Positions 17,910 to 26,920 of a DNA stretch of 64,000 bases are shown here, in pieces. Below the pieces are notes generated by a model that saw only the letters and a list, made by a program, of their open reading frames with translations, made no database searches and was not told where the DNA came from. The stretch's first letter is position 1; each line of letters begins with the position of its first letter. This stretch comes from Fructilactobacillus lindneri DSM 20690 = JCM 11027 (GTDB lineage Bacteria; Bacillota; Bacilli; Lactobacillales; Lactobacillaceae), in NCBI RefSeq assembly GCF_002907375.1, contig NZ_MIYK01000001.1:372001-436000 (forward strand), read 5' to 3'. A program made the translations under genes and the position numbers.

Positions 17910-18797
17910 TTAAGCACGGGGATGGTATTTATTATATTCTCTAGTTAAATGCTCATGAGAAACATGCGTATAAATCTGGGTCGTAGAAATATCTGAGTGA
18001 CCTAAAAGTTCTTGAACAGTTCTTAAGTCAGCTCCATTTTCTAATAAATGGGTTGCAAAAGTATGTCTTAAAGTGTGTGGGGTAACATTTTTTTTAATCT
18101 CAGCTAAAGAAACATAATGTTTGATTTTTTCCCAAACACTTTGACGACTTAGCTGACTGCCATGAGCGTTCAAAAAGATATACGGAGATTTTCTTTGTTT
18201 TAATAGTAATGATCGAATTTGATTCAGATATTTTTCAAGCCAACCAATTGCTATTTCATCAATTGGCACAATTCGTTCTTTATCTCCTTTACCAATTGTT
18301 TGAATAAGATTCATTTCCAAATGTAAATCTTGAAGTTTTAAATTAATTAATTCCGAAACCCGTAGACCAGTAGCATATAATATTTCTAAAATTGCTCGAT
18401 CTCGTATTCCATATTTATTATTCACATTAGGCATTTCCATTAAAAGATTAACTTCTTTTTGAGTCAATACTGCTGGTAAATGTGACCCTTTTTTGGGTGT
18501 ATCAATTTGATTCATTGGATTTTCAGTTATTAGTTTAAATCTCATTAAATATTGATAAAATTTTCGTAGTGATGACACAGAATGAATAATTGAATTTCGA
18601 GCTTTCCCACTTTGCTTTTTAAATTCTAAGTAACTTAAAATTTCATATTGGTCAACTGCAGCAAAAGAGTTAATGTGTGCTTTTTTTAAATAATTTTCAA
18701 AATCATTTAAATCTTGCCGATAACTTTTAATCGAATTATCAGATAGTCCCCGTTCAACTAATAAATAGTGTAAATAGTCTTGAATTTGATTTTGCAT
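17910..18797 (-). CDS. xerD: Site-specific tyrosine recombinase XerD
   Basis: XerD works with a partner recombinase at dif to resolve chromosome dimers. It has 295 residues: an N-terminal SAM-like core-binding domain (about 1-85) and a catalytic domain with R146 (ATGLRVSEL), a lysine in GKGDKER (170-176), H241 and R244 (HTLRHTFATH), H267 (LLGHSD) and the nucleophile Y276 (IYTHVS). The gene order xerD-ribT-scpA and the sequence style fit XerD rather than a phage integrase; there is no attachment site or mobile DNA next to it. Confidence 0.93.
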   Translation of the reverse strand: MQNQIQDYLHYLLVERGLSDNSIKSYRQDLNDFENYLKKAHINSFAAVDQYEILSYLEFKKQSGKARNSIIHSVSSLRKFYQYLMRFKLITENPMNQIDTPKKGSHLPAVLTQKEVNLLMEMPNVNNKYGIRDRAILEILYATGLRVSELINLKLQDLHLEMNLIQTIGKGDKERIVPIDEIAIGWLEKYLNQIRSLLLKQRKSPYIFLNAHGSQLSRQSVWEKIKHYVSLAEIKKNVTPHTLRHTFATHLLENGADLRTVQELLGHSDISTTQIYTHVSHEHLTREYNKYHPRA

Positions 18798-18808
18798 TTC
18801 ATCACCAA

Positions 18809-19672
18809 TTATTTAATTAATTTGATACCATCTGTTTCTTTCTCAACTAATCCATTTTTCAATAATTTTCCTAATGCACGTTTAAATTGTCCCTTACTAA
18901 TACCAAAATAATTCTTAATTTCTTCTGGATCACTTTTATCGTTGTATGGCAAAAAGTTATTAGGCTTCATCGGCAAAATCCGTTTAATCATTTCAGCATC
19001 TTCACCAATTGATTCATAAGAACGAGGACGAAGCGATAAATAAAGTGTCTTATTAGGACGAAGTCCAATAATCCTAGCATTAACTTCTTCACCTAAACGT
19101 GGTTCTTGTTCTTCTTCAGATTTATCAATAAATCCTAAATTATAATGATCAGTTAAAACCTGAGTTCCCATTTTTTTAGTGTTAATTACTCGAGCTTTAA
19201 CATCATGATTTTTTAATTTTGGGTCATCAACTGGTTGTGAAATTGCTTTAAAAATTTCATTATCAGCTAATTCACCCCATAACCGTCCTTTATTATCCTT
19301 TTTAATAGCAATTAATAATTTATCTCCAACATCAGGCCATAAAGATTTCATATCAGGTAAATCATCCATTGAAACTGCAATATCTTTGTTTTTTAATCCA
19401 ATATCAACAAAAATACCCAGACCAAATTTTGTTCCAACTACCTTCCCCCAACCGTAACTATCAATTCCGACTTCTGGGATATCACGAGTAATTTGCATTT
19501 CGTGTTTTTCATTTTCATAAGCAAAACCTTTGAAATTACTACCTAACTTAAGTGGTTTTTTTATTTCTTTTTTATTTAATGAATAAGTAATTCCATCTTT
19601 TTGTATAAAATATTCTTTGTCATTTTCATCTGTTACTTTACCAGTAATGATTGTTCCGTCATCTGTATTCAT
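18809..19672 (-). CDS. cvfB: CvfB-type S1 RNA-binding protein
   Basis: This 287-residue protein belongs to the CvfB/YitL family, with several S1-like domains and a C-terminal winged helix ([33 protein letters not shown], about 252-284). S1-type segments include GTKFGLGIFVDIGLKNKDIAVSMDDLP and DHYNLGFIDKSEEEQEPRLGEEVNARI. In S. aureus CvfB affects virulence gene expression and binds RNA; here only RNA binding can be inferred. It lies 99 bases after pyk, across the pyk terminator, and 12 bases before xerD. Confidence 0.9.
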   Translation of the reverse strand: MNTDDGTIITGKVTDENDKEYFIQKDGITYSLNKKEIKKPLKLGSNFKGFAYENEKHEMQITRDIPEVGIDSYGWGKVVGTKFGLGIFVDIGLKNKDIAVSMDDLPDMKSLWPDVGDKLLIAIKKDNKGRLWGELADNEIFKAISQPVDDPKLKNHDVKARVINTKKMGTQVLTDHYNLGFIDKSEEEQEPRLGEEVNARIIGLRPNKTLYLSLRPRSYESIGEDAEMIKRILPMKPNNFLPYNDKSDPEEIKNYFGISKGQFKRALGKLLKNGLVEKETDGIKLIK

Positions 19673-19720
19673 TTTCAGTCTCCAATTATTTATTACTTGT
19701 TATCCTTATTATAACAAAAC

Positions 19721-19755
19721 AAAAAGACATTCGAATAAAATCGAATGTCTTTTTA
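19721..19755 (-). terminator. Terminator after pyk
   Basis: AAAAGACATTCGA and TCGAATGTCTTTT form a perfect 13-base stem around a 6-base loop, with T-runs on both strands. It lies 17 bases past the pyk stop. Confidence 0.9.
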
Positions 19756-19770
19756 AAATAATTAAATTAT

Positions 19771-21531
19771 TTATTCATTTTTAGATTGATTACCTTGGTA
19801 AACAACTCCACGACGAGCATCTACAGTAACTAATTCGCCGTCTTTAATGTTTTTAGTAGCATTATTAGCAGCAACAATTACTGGAATATTTAAAGAAATC
19901 CCAACAACAGTAGCATATGAAGTTAAACCACCATTTTCAACAACGATTGCACTAGCTTTTTTCATAGCTGGCAAGTAATCTTTGTTAGTATCTTTAACAA
20001 CTAATACACTACCATCAACAGTCTTAGCATCAGCTTCTTTAGCATCATCAGCTACAACGGCTTTACCAATCACTGTTTCATCACCGATACCTTGTCCTTG
20101 AGCAAGTTTAGCACCAATTAATTGAACACGAATAGTGTTAGTAGTACCTTCATCACCTAATGGAACACCTGTAGTAACAATGATTTCTTCGCCTTCTTTA
20201 GCTAATCCAGTTTCAACAGCTTTAGCAACTGCTAAATTAACCATTTCTTCAGCGGAGGCTGGTTTATCAACAAGTACTGGTAAAACACCCCAGTTAACTG
20301 TCAAACCACGACGCACACGATCATCAAAAGTAAGTGCTAAGATATTAGCATTTGGATGATATTTAGCAATCATACGTGCAGTATAGCCTGAACCAGTAGC
20401 TGCAACAATTGTGTGAATTCCCATATCTTTAGCAATACGAGCAACTGATTCACCAAGAGCCTCAGTTACATCACTATCGTTAAATACAGGACGTGGTGTA
20501 CCAAATTCATCGAAATGTTTGTCAGCTTCTTCATCAATACTAGCCATCATAGCAACAGATTCAACTGGGTAATCACCATTGGCACTTTCACCAGAAAGCA
20601 TAGTTGCATCAGTTCCATCGTAAACAGCATTAGCAACATCAGAAACTTCAGCACGAGTTGGACGAGGTTCATCCTGCATTGAATCTAACATTTGGGTTGC
20701 AGTAATAACTGGCTTACCAATTTCATTACAAATCTTAATCAAACGTTTTTGAACAGTTGGTACAATTTGTGGTGGAATTTCAACACCCATGTCACCACGA
20801 GCAATCATTAATCCATCTGATACTTTGATGATTTCATCAAAGTTATCAATACCTTCTTGGGATTCAATCTTAGGGAAGATTTGTACATCTTGCATTCCTT
20901 TTTCTTCAAGTAATGCACGAATATCCAAAACATCCTGAGGTTCACGAACAAATGAAGCAGCAATATAGTTGATGCCGTGTTCACAACCAAAACGAATATC
21001 GTCTGAATCTTTTTCAGTGATACCAGGTAAATTGATTGAAACACCAGGAGCATTAACACCTTTACGTGAACCTAAAATACCATTATTCATAACTTCAACA
21101 ACGAGTTCGTGGTTTTTAGGATCTTTTTCGATGATTTTTGCATCAAGCAAACCATCATCAAATAAAACATGTCCGCCCACCTTAACATCATCGTATAAGC
21201 CTGGATAAGTAACAGCAATCTTTTCTTTAGTACCTTCAAGACTGTCATCCATAGAAATTCTGAACTTGTCACCAATCTTAAAATTAAGCTTACCGCCTTT
21301 TTCAACAGTAGATCTGATTTCAGCACCTTTAGTATCAAGCATGATTCCGGCAACTTTACCAGTTTTCTTTTCAGCTTCTCTGACCATATTCATTCTTGAT
21401 AAATGTTCTTCATGATCTCCGTGTGAAAAGTTGAAACGAAAAACATTGGCACCTGAATTCAAAAGGTCAACAATTGTGTCGACATCATTTGAAGCGGGTC
21501 CAAGTGTACTTACGATTTTTGTTCTCTTCAT
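19771..21531 (-). CDS. pyk: Pyruvate kinase with extra C-terminal PEP-utiliser-like domain
   Basis: Pyk converts PEP and ADP to pyruvate and ATP, the last ATP-yielding step of glycolysis or of the phosphoketolase route. It has 586 residues. The catalytic barrel carries RTKIVSTLGPAS at the start, NFSHGDHEEH, and MIARGDMGVEIP. The regulatory domain follows to about residue 475. The remaining 110 residues (GQGIGDETVIGKAVV ... GLTSYATVVGISLNIPVIV) resemble the swivelling PEP-utiliser domain found in Bacillus and lactobacillus enzymes. The start is ATG with GGAGAGG upstream. In most lactobacilli pfkA lies between dnaE and pyk; here it does not. Confidence 0.97.
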   Translation of the reverse strand: MKRTKIVSTLGPASNDVDTIVDLLNSGANVFRFNFSHGDHEEHLSRMNMVREAEKKTGKVAGIMLDTKGAEIRSTVEKGGKLNFKIGDKFRISMDDSLEGTKEKIAVTYPGLYDDVKVGGHVLFDDGLLDAKIIEKDPKNHELVVEVMNNGILGSRKGVNAPGVSINLPGITEKDSDDIRFGCEHGINYIAASFVREPQDVLDIRALLEEKGMQDVQIFPKIESQEGIDNFDEIIKVSDGLMIARGDMGVEIPPQIVPTVQKRLIKICNEIGKPVITATQMLDSMQDEPRPTRAEVSDVANAVYDGTDATMLSGESANGDYPVESVAMMASIDEEADKHFDEFGTPRPVFNDSDVTEALGESVARIAKDMGIHTIVAATGSGYTARMIAKYHPNANILALTFDDRVRRGLTVNWGVLPVLVDKPASAEEMVNLAVAKAVETGLAKEGEEIIVTTGVPLGDEGTTNTIRVQLIGAKLAQGQGIGDETVIGKAVVADDAKEADAKTVDGSVLVVKDTNKDYLPAMKKASAIVVENGGLTSYATVVGISLNIPVIVAANNATKNIKDGELVTVDARRGVVYQGNQSKNE

Positions 21532-21601
21532 AAGTAAAACCTCTCCTTTTTAATGTAAATCAAGTTTAAAACTCAATTTGCTTTTAATAGATTTCAACAT
21601 A

Positions 21602-21630
21602 ATTGTATCACTTTTAGAAAAAGATGTCTG
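21602..21630 (-). promoter_or_regulatory. Likely promoter of pyk
   Basis: On the minus strand: CAGACA, 17-base spacer, TACAAT, the -10 preceded by TGA. It lies in the 118-base gap between dnaE and pyk and would give a leader of about 65 bases. Confidence 0.5.
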
Positions 21631-21648
21631 CTGATTACTCATAAAAAA

Positions 21649-24600
21649 CTATCTTGTTACTACATTGTCTTTTCCTAATAAATCACTTAATTCCTTAATC
21701 AATTTTGGATTTAAAGCGATATTAAATTTGTGATCTAAAATTTGCTTTTTTCTTGATTTTTTTCGATACAAAATAATTGGGGTCTTGCCGTGGTTTTCAA
21801 CAAAAATGTTCTTCATTTTCTCATAAACTGTTTTATTATCCAGCTCTTCAGAAATCTGTAAAAAAAGTTTTTTATTTTTTACACTTCTATTATTTTCTAT
21901 CTGATGAACTACATTTGCAGCAGGCTGAATTGAATCAGCAATAATTTGCAATTCCCGTCTTTTTTCAACATTTCCTTGAACTAGCACTACCATATTTTGT
22001 TTTAGAGATTGACCAATTTGAGCATATAATTGCGGAAAAATTGTGATATCAACCGTTCCAAATTGATCGCTTCCATCGATAAATGCCATTAATTGACCTT
22101 TTTTAGTTCTAATGACCTTAATGTGTGAAATAAGCAAAATTGCAGAAACGTGTTTTTGTCCATCATGCAATTCATTAATACGATAAGTATGCTTCTGTTC
22201 TTTTAAATCATTGTATCTTTCAACTGGATGACCAGATAAAAAGGTTCCAAGATATTCATTTTCAAAGTTGATTTTTTCCCAATCCAAAAAATCAGCTTTT
22301 CTTTTAATATTTACCTCTAACCCGGGAATTGATTCCAATAACGAACCTGACAATTCAGCTGAATTAATTAATCCAGGAAGTGCTTCAATTAATTCTCGTC
22401 GATTATAACCAAAATTATCAAAAGCTCCTGCATAAATTAGTGCTTTAATTTGATCTTCTTTACGAAATTTCTTTTCCATACGATTAATAAAATCAGACAA
22501 ACTGGTAAATAAACCACTCGATTTTCTAATCCGAATAAGTTCTTTAATAAAATCTGATCTAAGACCTTTCACGGCATTAAAACCAAATTTAATTGATTCA
22601 TTTTGATAAACAAATTCAGGATTACTGTAATTGATATCAGGAGTTAAAACCTTAATTTGATTGTCTTTAGCTTCTTGAACATAGTTTTTGATTTTATTTT
22701 TATTACCTAAAACAGAGTTAAGTAATGCTGCAAAAAAAGGACCTGGAAAATGCGCTTTTAAATAAGCAAGTTCAAAAGCCATCTTACTATAAGCAATCGC
22801 ATGTGACTTATTAAATCCGTAACTGGCAAATCTTTCAATATATTCAAAAGTAGTTTCTGCTGTTTCTTTACTATAACCATTGGTAATTGAACCATTAATA
22901 AATCGCTCCCTCATGGAATCCATTTCATTTCGATGTTTTTTACTCATCGCTCGTCTTAAAACATCAGCTTGTCCAAGAGAAAATCCACCCATTGTCGCGG
23001 CTAACTGCATAACTTGCTCTTGATAAACAATAATTCCATAAGTCGATCCCAGAATCTTTTTAATAGCATCGTTTTGATAATCAACTTTTTCTTTCCCATT
23101 TTTTCTAGCAATAAAAGTATCAATATTCTCCATTGGTCCAGGACGATACAATGCATTAACTGCTGCAATTAAATTGAAATTATCAGGATGCATTCGTTTT
23201 AAGACACTTTTTATTCCAGAAGATTCAAACTGGAAAACTCCATCTGTTTTTCCATCCTGAAATAATTTTAATGTTTTAGGGTCGTTTAAATTAATTTCAG
23301 AAATTGAAAAATCAAGTTTCCCTTGTTTTTTAATCGTCTGTAAAATATTAGCCATAATTGATAAATTACGCAAACCTAAAAAATCAATTTTTAAAAGACC
23401 AACATCTTCAACATAATATTTAGAATATTGGGTCATCAATAACCCATCGTTACCACTTTGCAATGGTGCTTTTTCCACTATTGGTTTATCGCTTAAAATC
23501 AAACCTGCTGCATGAGTAGAATAATGCCTTGGTAATCCTTCAATCTCGCTAGCAGTTTCAAATAAGGTTTGATTAATTTTTTGATCAGCTACAATATTTT
23601 TTAATTTTTGTGATTCTTGAAATGCTTTATTTAAAGTTTCATGCAGATGATTAGGAATTGCCTTACTCCATTCAGACATTTCACTAGGTGTCATTCCAAA
23701 TACTCTACCTACATCACGAATTGATTGCTTAGCACCTAATGTTCCAAATGTAATAATCTGTGCTACACGATCATTCCCATATTTTTCATGAACGTATTGT
23801 AAAACTTCATCTCGTTTGTCATCAGGAATATCCAAATCAATATCAGGCATCTGTGCTCGTTCTTCATTTAAAAAACGTTCAAACAACAAATCATATTCGA
23901 TCGGATCAACGTCAGTAATCTTTAAACAATATGCTACTAATGATCCTGCAGCAGAACCTCTTCCAGGTCCAGTTAAAATATGATGTATATGTGCAAAATT
24001 AACCACATCCCAAACAATCAAAAAATAATCATCAAAACCCATTCGGTTAATAACATCTAGTTCATGTTTTAGACGATCTTGATATTCTATTTTTTGTTCA
24101 GGATGTTGCTTGATAATCTTTTTTAACCCATTTTCACATAATTCACGTAAATACTCATCGGAAGACTCATGATTAGGATTTTCAAAATGTGGTAACTGCG
24201 GCTGTTCTTTAGGAATAGTAACATTACATGACTCTACAATCTCTTCATTTACATTTAAAGCAGATTCTAAATCATGATTTAAATAACGAGCTTCAGTTTC
24301 TTTTTGAGTTCTCAACCAATCATGACCTAAATCATTTTTTTGCTCAGAAATATTATTTAAAACTGTCCCAGCTTCAATAGCTTTTAAAACTTTCGTATTA
24401 AAATAATCATGTGCCTTTAAATAAGAAACCGGGTTTAACGCTACTAAATCAATTTGTGTATTTTGACTTAGTTCCTTTTTTTGTTGGAATTGATTATTTT
24501 CAAAATCATCAGTAATTCCTAGCTTTACTGCATTATCATCTACTAGTCGTTTTAACTCATTGATATAAGTAAATGCATCGTCTGATCGATCATAAGTAAC

Positions 24601-24999
24601 TAAGGAACTGGCTTCACTAGTTTCAGGTAACAAAACAAACAAATGGTGTAATAGTTTTCCTACTTGTTCTAGTTTAAGTGGTGAATCATTTGTCATGGTC
24701 AAGGTAGATAGTCGCATTAAATTTTGATATCCAAGTTGATCTTTAGCAAGTAGTACCAAATCAAAAGAATGTTCTGAAAGAAATGTTCCTTGAATTGATA
24801 ATGTTAATCCAATAATTGGTTTAATTCCATGCTTACTAGCTTCTTTGTAAAATGCAACTGCCCCATACATTACATTCTTATCCGTTAAAGCAAGCGCTGT
24901 GTATCCTTTATCCTTAGCAGTATTAACCAATTTTGGTAAAGTATTAGTGCTCTGCAATAAACTATAAGAACTAATGTTTTGCAATAAAGAATATGACAT
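21649..24999 (-). CDS. dnaE: DNA polymerase III subunit alpha, DnaE type
   Basis: This replicative polymerase of 1116 residues works beside PolC in Firmicutes, extending primers before PolC takes over. The N-terminal PHP domain starts SYSLLQNISSYSLLQSTN and lacks the histidines of an active metal site, as in other lactobacilli. Catalytic aspartates are in AQMPDIDLDIPDD. SAAGSLVAYCL and ALYRPGPM are polymerase-core motifs, and an OB-fold region lies near residues 970-1050. I use the ATG at 24999; a TTG two codons earlier is also near AAGGA. The gene runs towards pyk with no pfkA between. Confidence 0.96.
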   Translation of the reverse strand: MSYSLLQNISSYSLLQSTNTLPKLVNTAKDKGYTALALTDKNVMYGAVAFYKEASKHGIKPIIGLTLSIQGTFLSEHSFDLVLLAKDQLGYQNLMRLSTLTMTNDSPLKLEQVGKLLHHLFVLLPETSEASSLVTYDRSDDAFTYINELKRLVDDNAVKLGITDDFENNQFQQKKELSQNTQIDLVALNPVSYLKAHDYFNTKVLKAIEAGTVLNNISEQKNDLGHDWLRTQKETEARYLNHDLESALNVNEEIVESCNVTIPKEQPQLPHFENPNHESSDEYLRELCENGLKKIIKQHPEQKIEYQDRLKHELDVINRMGFDDYFLIVWDVVNFAHIHHILTGPGRGSAAGSLVAYCLKITDVDPIEYDLLFERFLNEERAQMPDIDLDIPDDKRDEVLQYVHEKYGNDRVAQIITFGTLGAKQSIRDVGRVFGMTPSEMSEWSKAIPNHLHETLNKAFQESQKLKNIVADQKINQTLFETASEIEGLPRHYSTHAAGLILSDKPIVEKAPLQSGNDGLLMTQYSKYYVEDVGLLKIDFLGLRNLSIMANILQTIKKQGKLDFSISEINLNDPKTLKLFQDGKTDGVFQFESSGIKSVLKRMHPDNFNLIAAVNALYRPGPMENIDTFIARKNGKEKVDYQNDAIKKILGSTYGIIVYQEQVMQLAATMGGFSLGQADVLRRAMSKKHRNEMDSMRERFINGSITNGYSKETAETTFEYIERFASYGFNKSHAIAYSKMAFELAYLKAHFPGPFFAALLNSVLGNKNKIKNYVQEAKDNQIKVLTPDINYSNPEFVYQNESIKFGFNAVKGLRSDFIKELIRIRKSSGLFTSLSDFINRMEKKFRKEDQIKALIYAGAFDNFGYNRRELIEALPGLINSAELSGSLLESIPGLEVNIKRKADFLDWEKINFENEYLGTFLSGHPVERYNDLKEQKHTYRINELHDGQKHVSAILLISHIKVIRTKKGQLMAFIDGSDQFGTVDITIFPQLYAQIGQSLKQNMVVLVQGNVEKRRELQIIADSIQPAANVVHQIENNRSVKNKKLFLQISEELDNKTVYEKMKNIFVENHGKTPIILYRKKSRKKQILDHKFNIALNPKLIKELSDLLGKDNVVTR

Positions 25000-25031
25000 T
25001 AGCAACGCTTCCTTCCATTTATATTATTTCA

Positions 25032-25040
25032 ATTATAACA
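25032..25040 (-). promoter_or_regulatory. Extended -10 promoter of dnaE
   Basis: The minus strand reads TGTTATAAT, a perfect -10 with TGn, about 33 bases before the dnaE start. A -35 is poor. It is divergent from the promoter of the small plus-strand gene. Confidence 0.55.
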
Positions 25041-25074
25041 AATAAACTACTTTTGCTTGATAAGCACGACTTAA

Positions 25075-25102
25075 TTGCATTTGATAAAAATAGTGATAAA
25101 CT
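25075..25102 (+). promoter_or_regulatory. Promoter of the yjzD-like gene
   Basis: TTGCAT, a 16-base spacer, then TAAACT preceded by TGA (extended -10). The coding start follows 26 bases later with AAGGGG between. Confidence 0.5.
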
Positions 25103-25128
25103 ACTATTAAGTAAGGGGTGTTAATACG

Positions 25129-25317
25129 ATGAGAATAATTGCTGCTAACTTAACAACTTTATTTTGGGGTATTGTTTACGGAGAAATTATTGGTTATATT
25201 GGATCAGCTTTAGTCCAAGTTCCATTTTCTAAAACAATTGCGATTAATGTTGCAATTGTAGGAGCCATAATCGCTATTTTCGGAGTTAACTTACTCAAAT
25301 TAGTAATGAAGCCTTAA
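25129..25317 (+). CDS. yjzD: YjzD-like small membrane protein (DUF2929)
   Basis: This 62-residue protein has two hydrophobic segments: residues about 4-28 (with LFWGIVYGEIIGYIGSAL) and about 37-58 (AINVAIVGAIIAIFGVNLLKLV). It matches the DUF2929/YjzD family of Firmicutes membrane proteins of unknown role. It is a real gene: it has AAGGGG 10 bases upstream of its ATG, its own promoter, and a strong terminator 8 bases after the stop. It is one of few plus-strand genes in the region and is divergent from dnaE. Confidence 0.82.
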   Translation: MRIIAANLTTLFWGIVYGEIIGYIGSALVQVPFSKTIAINVAIVGAIIAIFGVNLLKLVMKP

Positions 25318-25324
25318 TTAAATT

Positions 25325-25359
25325 AAAAGAGCCTGATAATTAAATCAGGCTCTTTTTTT
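25325..25359. terminator. Two-way terminator between yjzD and the Nif3-like gene
   Basis: AAAAGAGCCTGAT and ATCAGGCTCTTTT form a 13-base perfect stem with a 6-base loop, followed by TTTTTTT on the plus strand and AAAA-complementary Ts on the minus. It serves the convergent genes on both sides and touches the stop codon of the minus-strand gene. Confidence 0.9.
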
Positions 25360-26167
25360 ATGCAAATGTAAATGGATCTGTATTAATCTCAGAAGTAATT
25401 ACTTCAATTTTCCAATCATTTTCTTGATTCCACTTTTGAAATATTGTCTGTAATTTAACTTTACAAATACTTTCAATATGGTGACCAGGATCAATAGCAT
25501 CTAATCCATAAGCTAGCATATCTTGAGAAGTATGATAATAAAGGTCACCAGTAATATACAAATCCGCTCCTTTTTTTAAAGCAATAGGATAAAATTTCCC
25601 ACCGCTACCACCCAAAATAGCTACACGCTTAATCAAGTGATTTACGTCATTCGTCACTAATCGCAATCCAGAAACCTTAAATTCTTTCTTACATAATTCA
25701 CTTAATTCTCGCACACTCATGGAATGAGATAGATTACCAATCCGCCCCATATAATGATTTATTCCATTAATATTAGTATCATGTAAAACTAATCCTTTAA
25801 CATTTTGTAATTTTATTGTTTCTGCTAACCAATCATTCATTCCACCATTAGCATTATCTAAATTTGTATGAGCAGCATAAACAGTAATATTGTTTTTTAA
25901 AATATCGGCATACATTTTATTTTGAGGATTTGACAAATCCAAATTTTTTGCCGGTCTAAACATTACTGGGTGATGAGCAAAAATAAAATCAACATGCTTA
26001 TTAATTGCTTCTTGAACTATTTCTGGTCTCACATCTAAAGTAGTCATCATTTTGTGCACAATATTTTTTTTAGATCCAATTTGAAAGCCAGTTGGATCTC
26101 CATCTTCACGTAAAGCTAATGGAGCAAATTTTTCAAATCGAGTAATAATATCATTAACGCTAGTCAT
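25358..26167 (-). CDS. Nif3-like dinuclear metal-centre protein (YqfO family)
   Basis: This 269-residue protein belongs to the Nif3/YqfO family (DUF34), which forms toroidal hexamers with a two-metal site. Metal-ligand motifs are visible: FAHHPVMFR (about 63-71), AAHTNLDNANGG (about 98-109), and the late GDLYYHTSQDM and DPGHHIE (about 235-241). It is short for the family, lacking the inserted PII-like domain seen in YqfO. The function is not settled in the family. It overlaps trmK by 8 bases, the usual rpoD-trmK-nif3 arrangement. Confidence 0.93.
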   Translation of the reverse strand: MTSVNDIITRFEKFAPLALREDGDPTGFQIGSKKNIVHKMMTTLDVRPEIVQEAINKHVDFIFAHHPVMFRPAKNLDLSNPQNKMYADILKNNITVYAAHTNLDNANGGMNDWLAETIKLQNVKGLVLHDTNINGINHYMGRIGNLSHSMSVRELSELCKKEFKVSGLRLVTNDVNHLIKRVAILGGSGGKFYPIALKKGADLYITGDLYYHTSQDMLAYGLDAIDPGHHIESICKVKLQTIFQKWNQENDWKIEVITSEINTDPFTFA

Positions 26168-26858
26168 TTAAAACATCCTCCATTTCAGATTTGAATGATT
26201 CCAACTTTTTTATTTTAGTAACGGGATGAGTATTAGACTTCTTTAGTTTAGCTAAAATTTCATTATTTTTCTTTAAACGATGATTCCATTTTGCTTTAAA
26301 AATTGGACTTTGTTGTTGTTTTAAAATCGGACCAAAATCTAACTCGGTTTTACTATAAACGACTTGTTCAAAACAATATTGCGCCTTTATCATTTCATAG
26401 TAATGATTAGCATCAACTACTATATTTTCAGCAATAATTTTAAAATTATGTTTCATTAACCAGGATCTTAAGATATTTTCATCCACATTAGGTTGTAAAA
26501 CTAATGTTGTTCCAGAATTTAACTTATCTATTCCTCGTTCTAAAATTTTAGTAATTAATTCACCACCCATCCCTGCAATAGTAATAACTTCCACTTGGTC
26601 ATTTGCATGAATAACATCTAATCCATCACCGAGTCTTGCTTCCATTTTTCCTTGAAGCTGTAATCGTTCAATTTCTAGTGTTACATTTTTTAATGGGCCT
26701 TTTCTCACTTCTCCAGCGATAGCAAACTGGATGATCCCGTTTAGTAACAAATAAGCAGGTAAATAGGCATGATCAGACCCAATATCAGCAATCGTTTTAG
26801 CTGCTGGCACTAAATCTGCAACCGCCTGCATTCGTTTTGATAAATTCCTAGCATCCAT
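26160..26858 (-). CDS. trmK: tRNA (adenine22-N1)-methyltransferase TrmK
   Basis: TrmK methylates N1 of A22 in tRNA with S-adenosylmethionine. It has 232 residues. The SAM-binding motif I is IADIGSDHAYLPAYLL (about 23-38), typical of this family. VEVITIAGMGGELITKIL (about 90-107) and TTLVLQPNVDENILRSWL (about 116-133) are the further conserved blocks. The C-terminal part is a helical coiled-coil region ending in SEMEDVL. It lies between rpoD, from which a terminator separates it, and the Nif3-like gene. Confidence 0.94.
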   Translation of the reverse strand: MDARNLSKRMQAVADLVPAAKTIADIGSDHAYLPAYLLLNGIIQFAIAGEVRKGPLKNVTLEIERLQLQGKMEARLGDGLDVIHANDQVEVITIAGMGGELITKILERGIDKLNSGTTLVLQPNVDENILRSWLMKHNFKIIAENIVVDANHYYEMIKAQYCFEQVVYSKTELDFGPILKQQQSPIFKAKWNHRLKKNNEILAKLKKSNTHPVTKIKKLESFKSEMEDVLND

Positions 26859-26884
26859 TTAATTACTCCTAACTATGTATGAAT

Positions 26885-26917
26885 AAAAAACAGGGACCCT
26901 TTGGGATCTCTGTTTTT
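26885..26917 (-). terminator. Terminator after rpoD
   Basis: On the minus strand ACAGAGATCCC pairs with GGGTCCCTGT (one bulge) around AAA and is followed by TTTTTTATT. It lies 3 bases past the rpoD stop. Confidence 0.8.
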
Positions 26918-26920
26918 TAT

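Noticed and set aside
17910-18797. Tyrosine recombinase that could mark an integrated element
   Set aside because: Sequence and gene order fit chromosomal XerD, and there is no phage or plasmid gene or repeated attachment site nearby.
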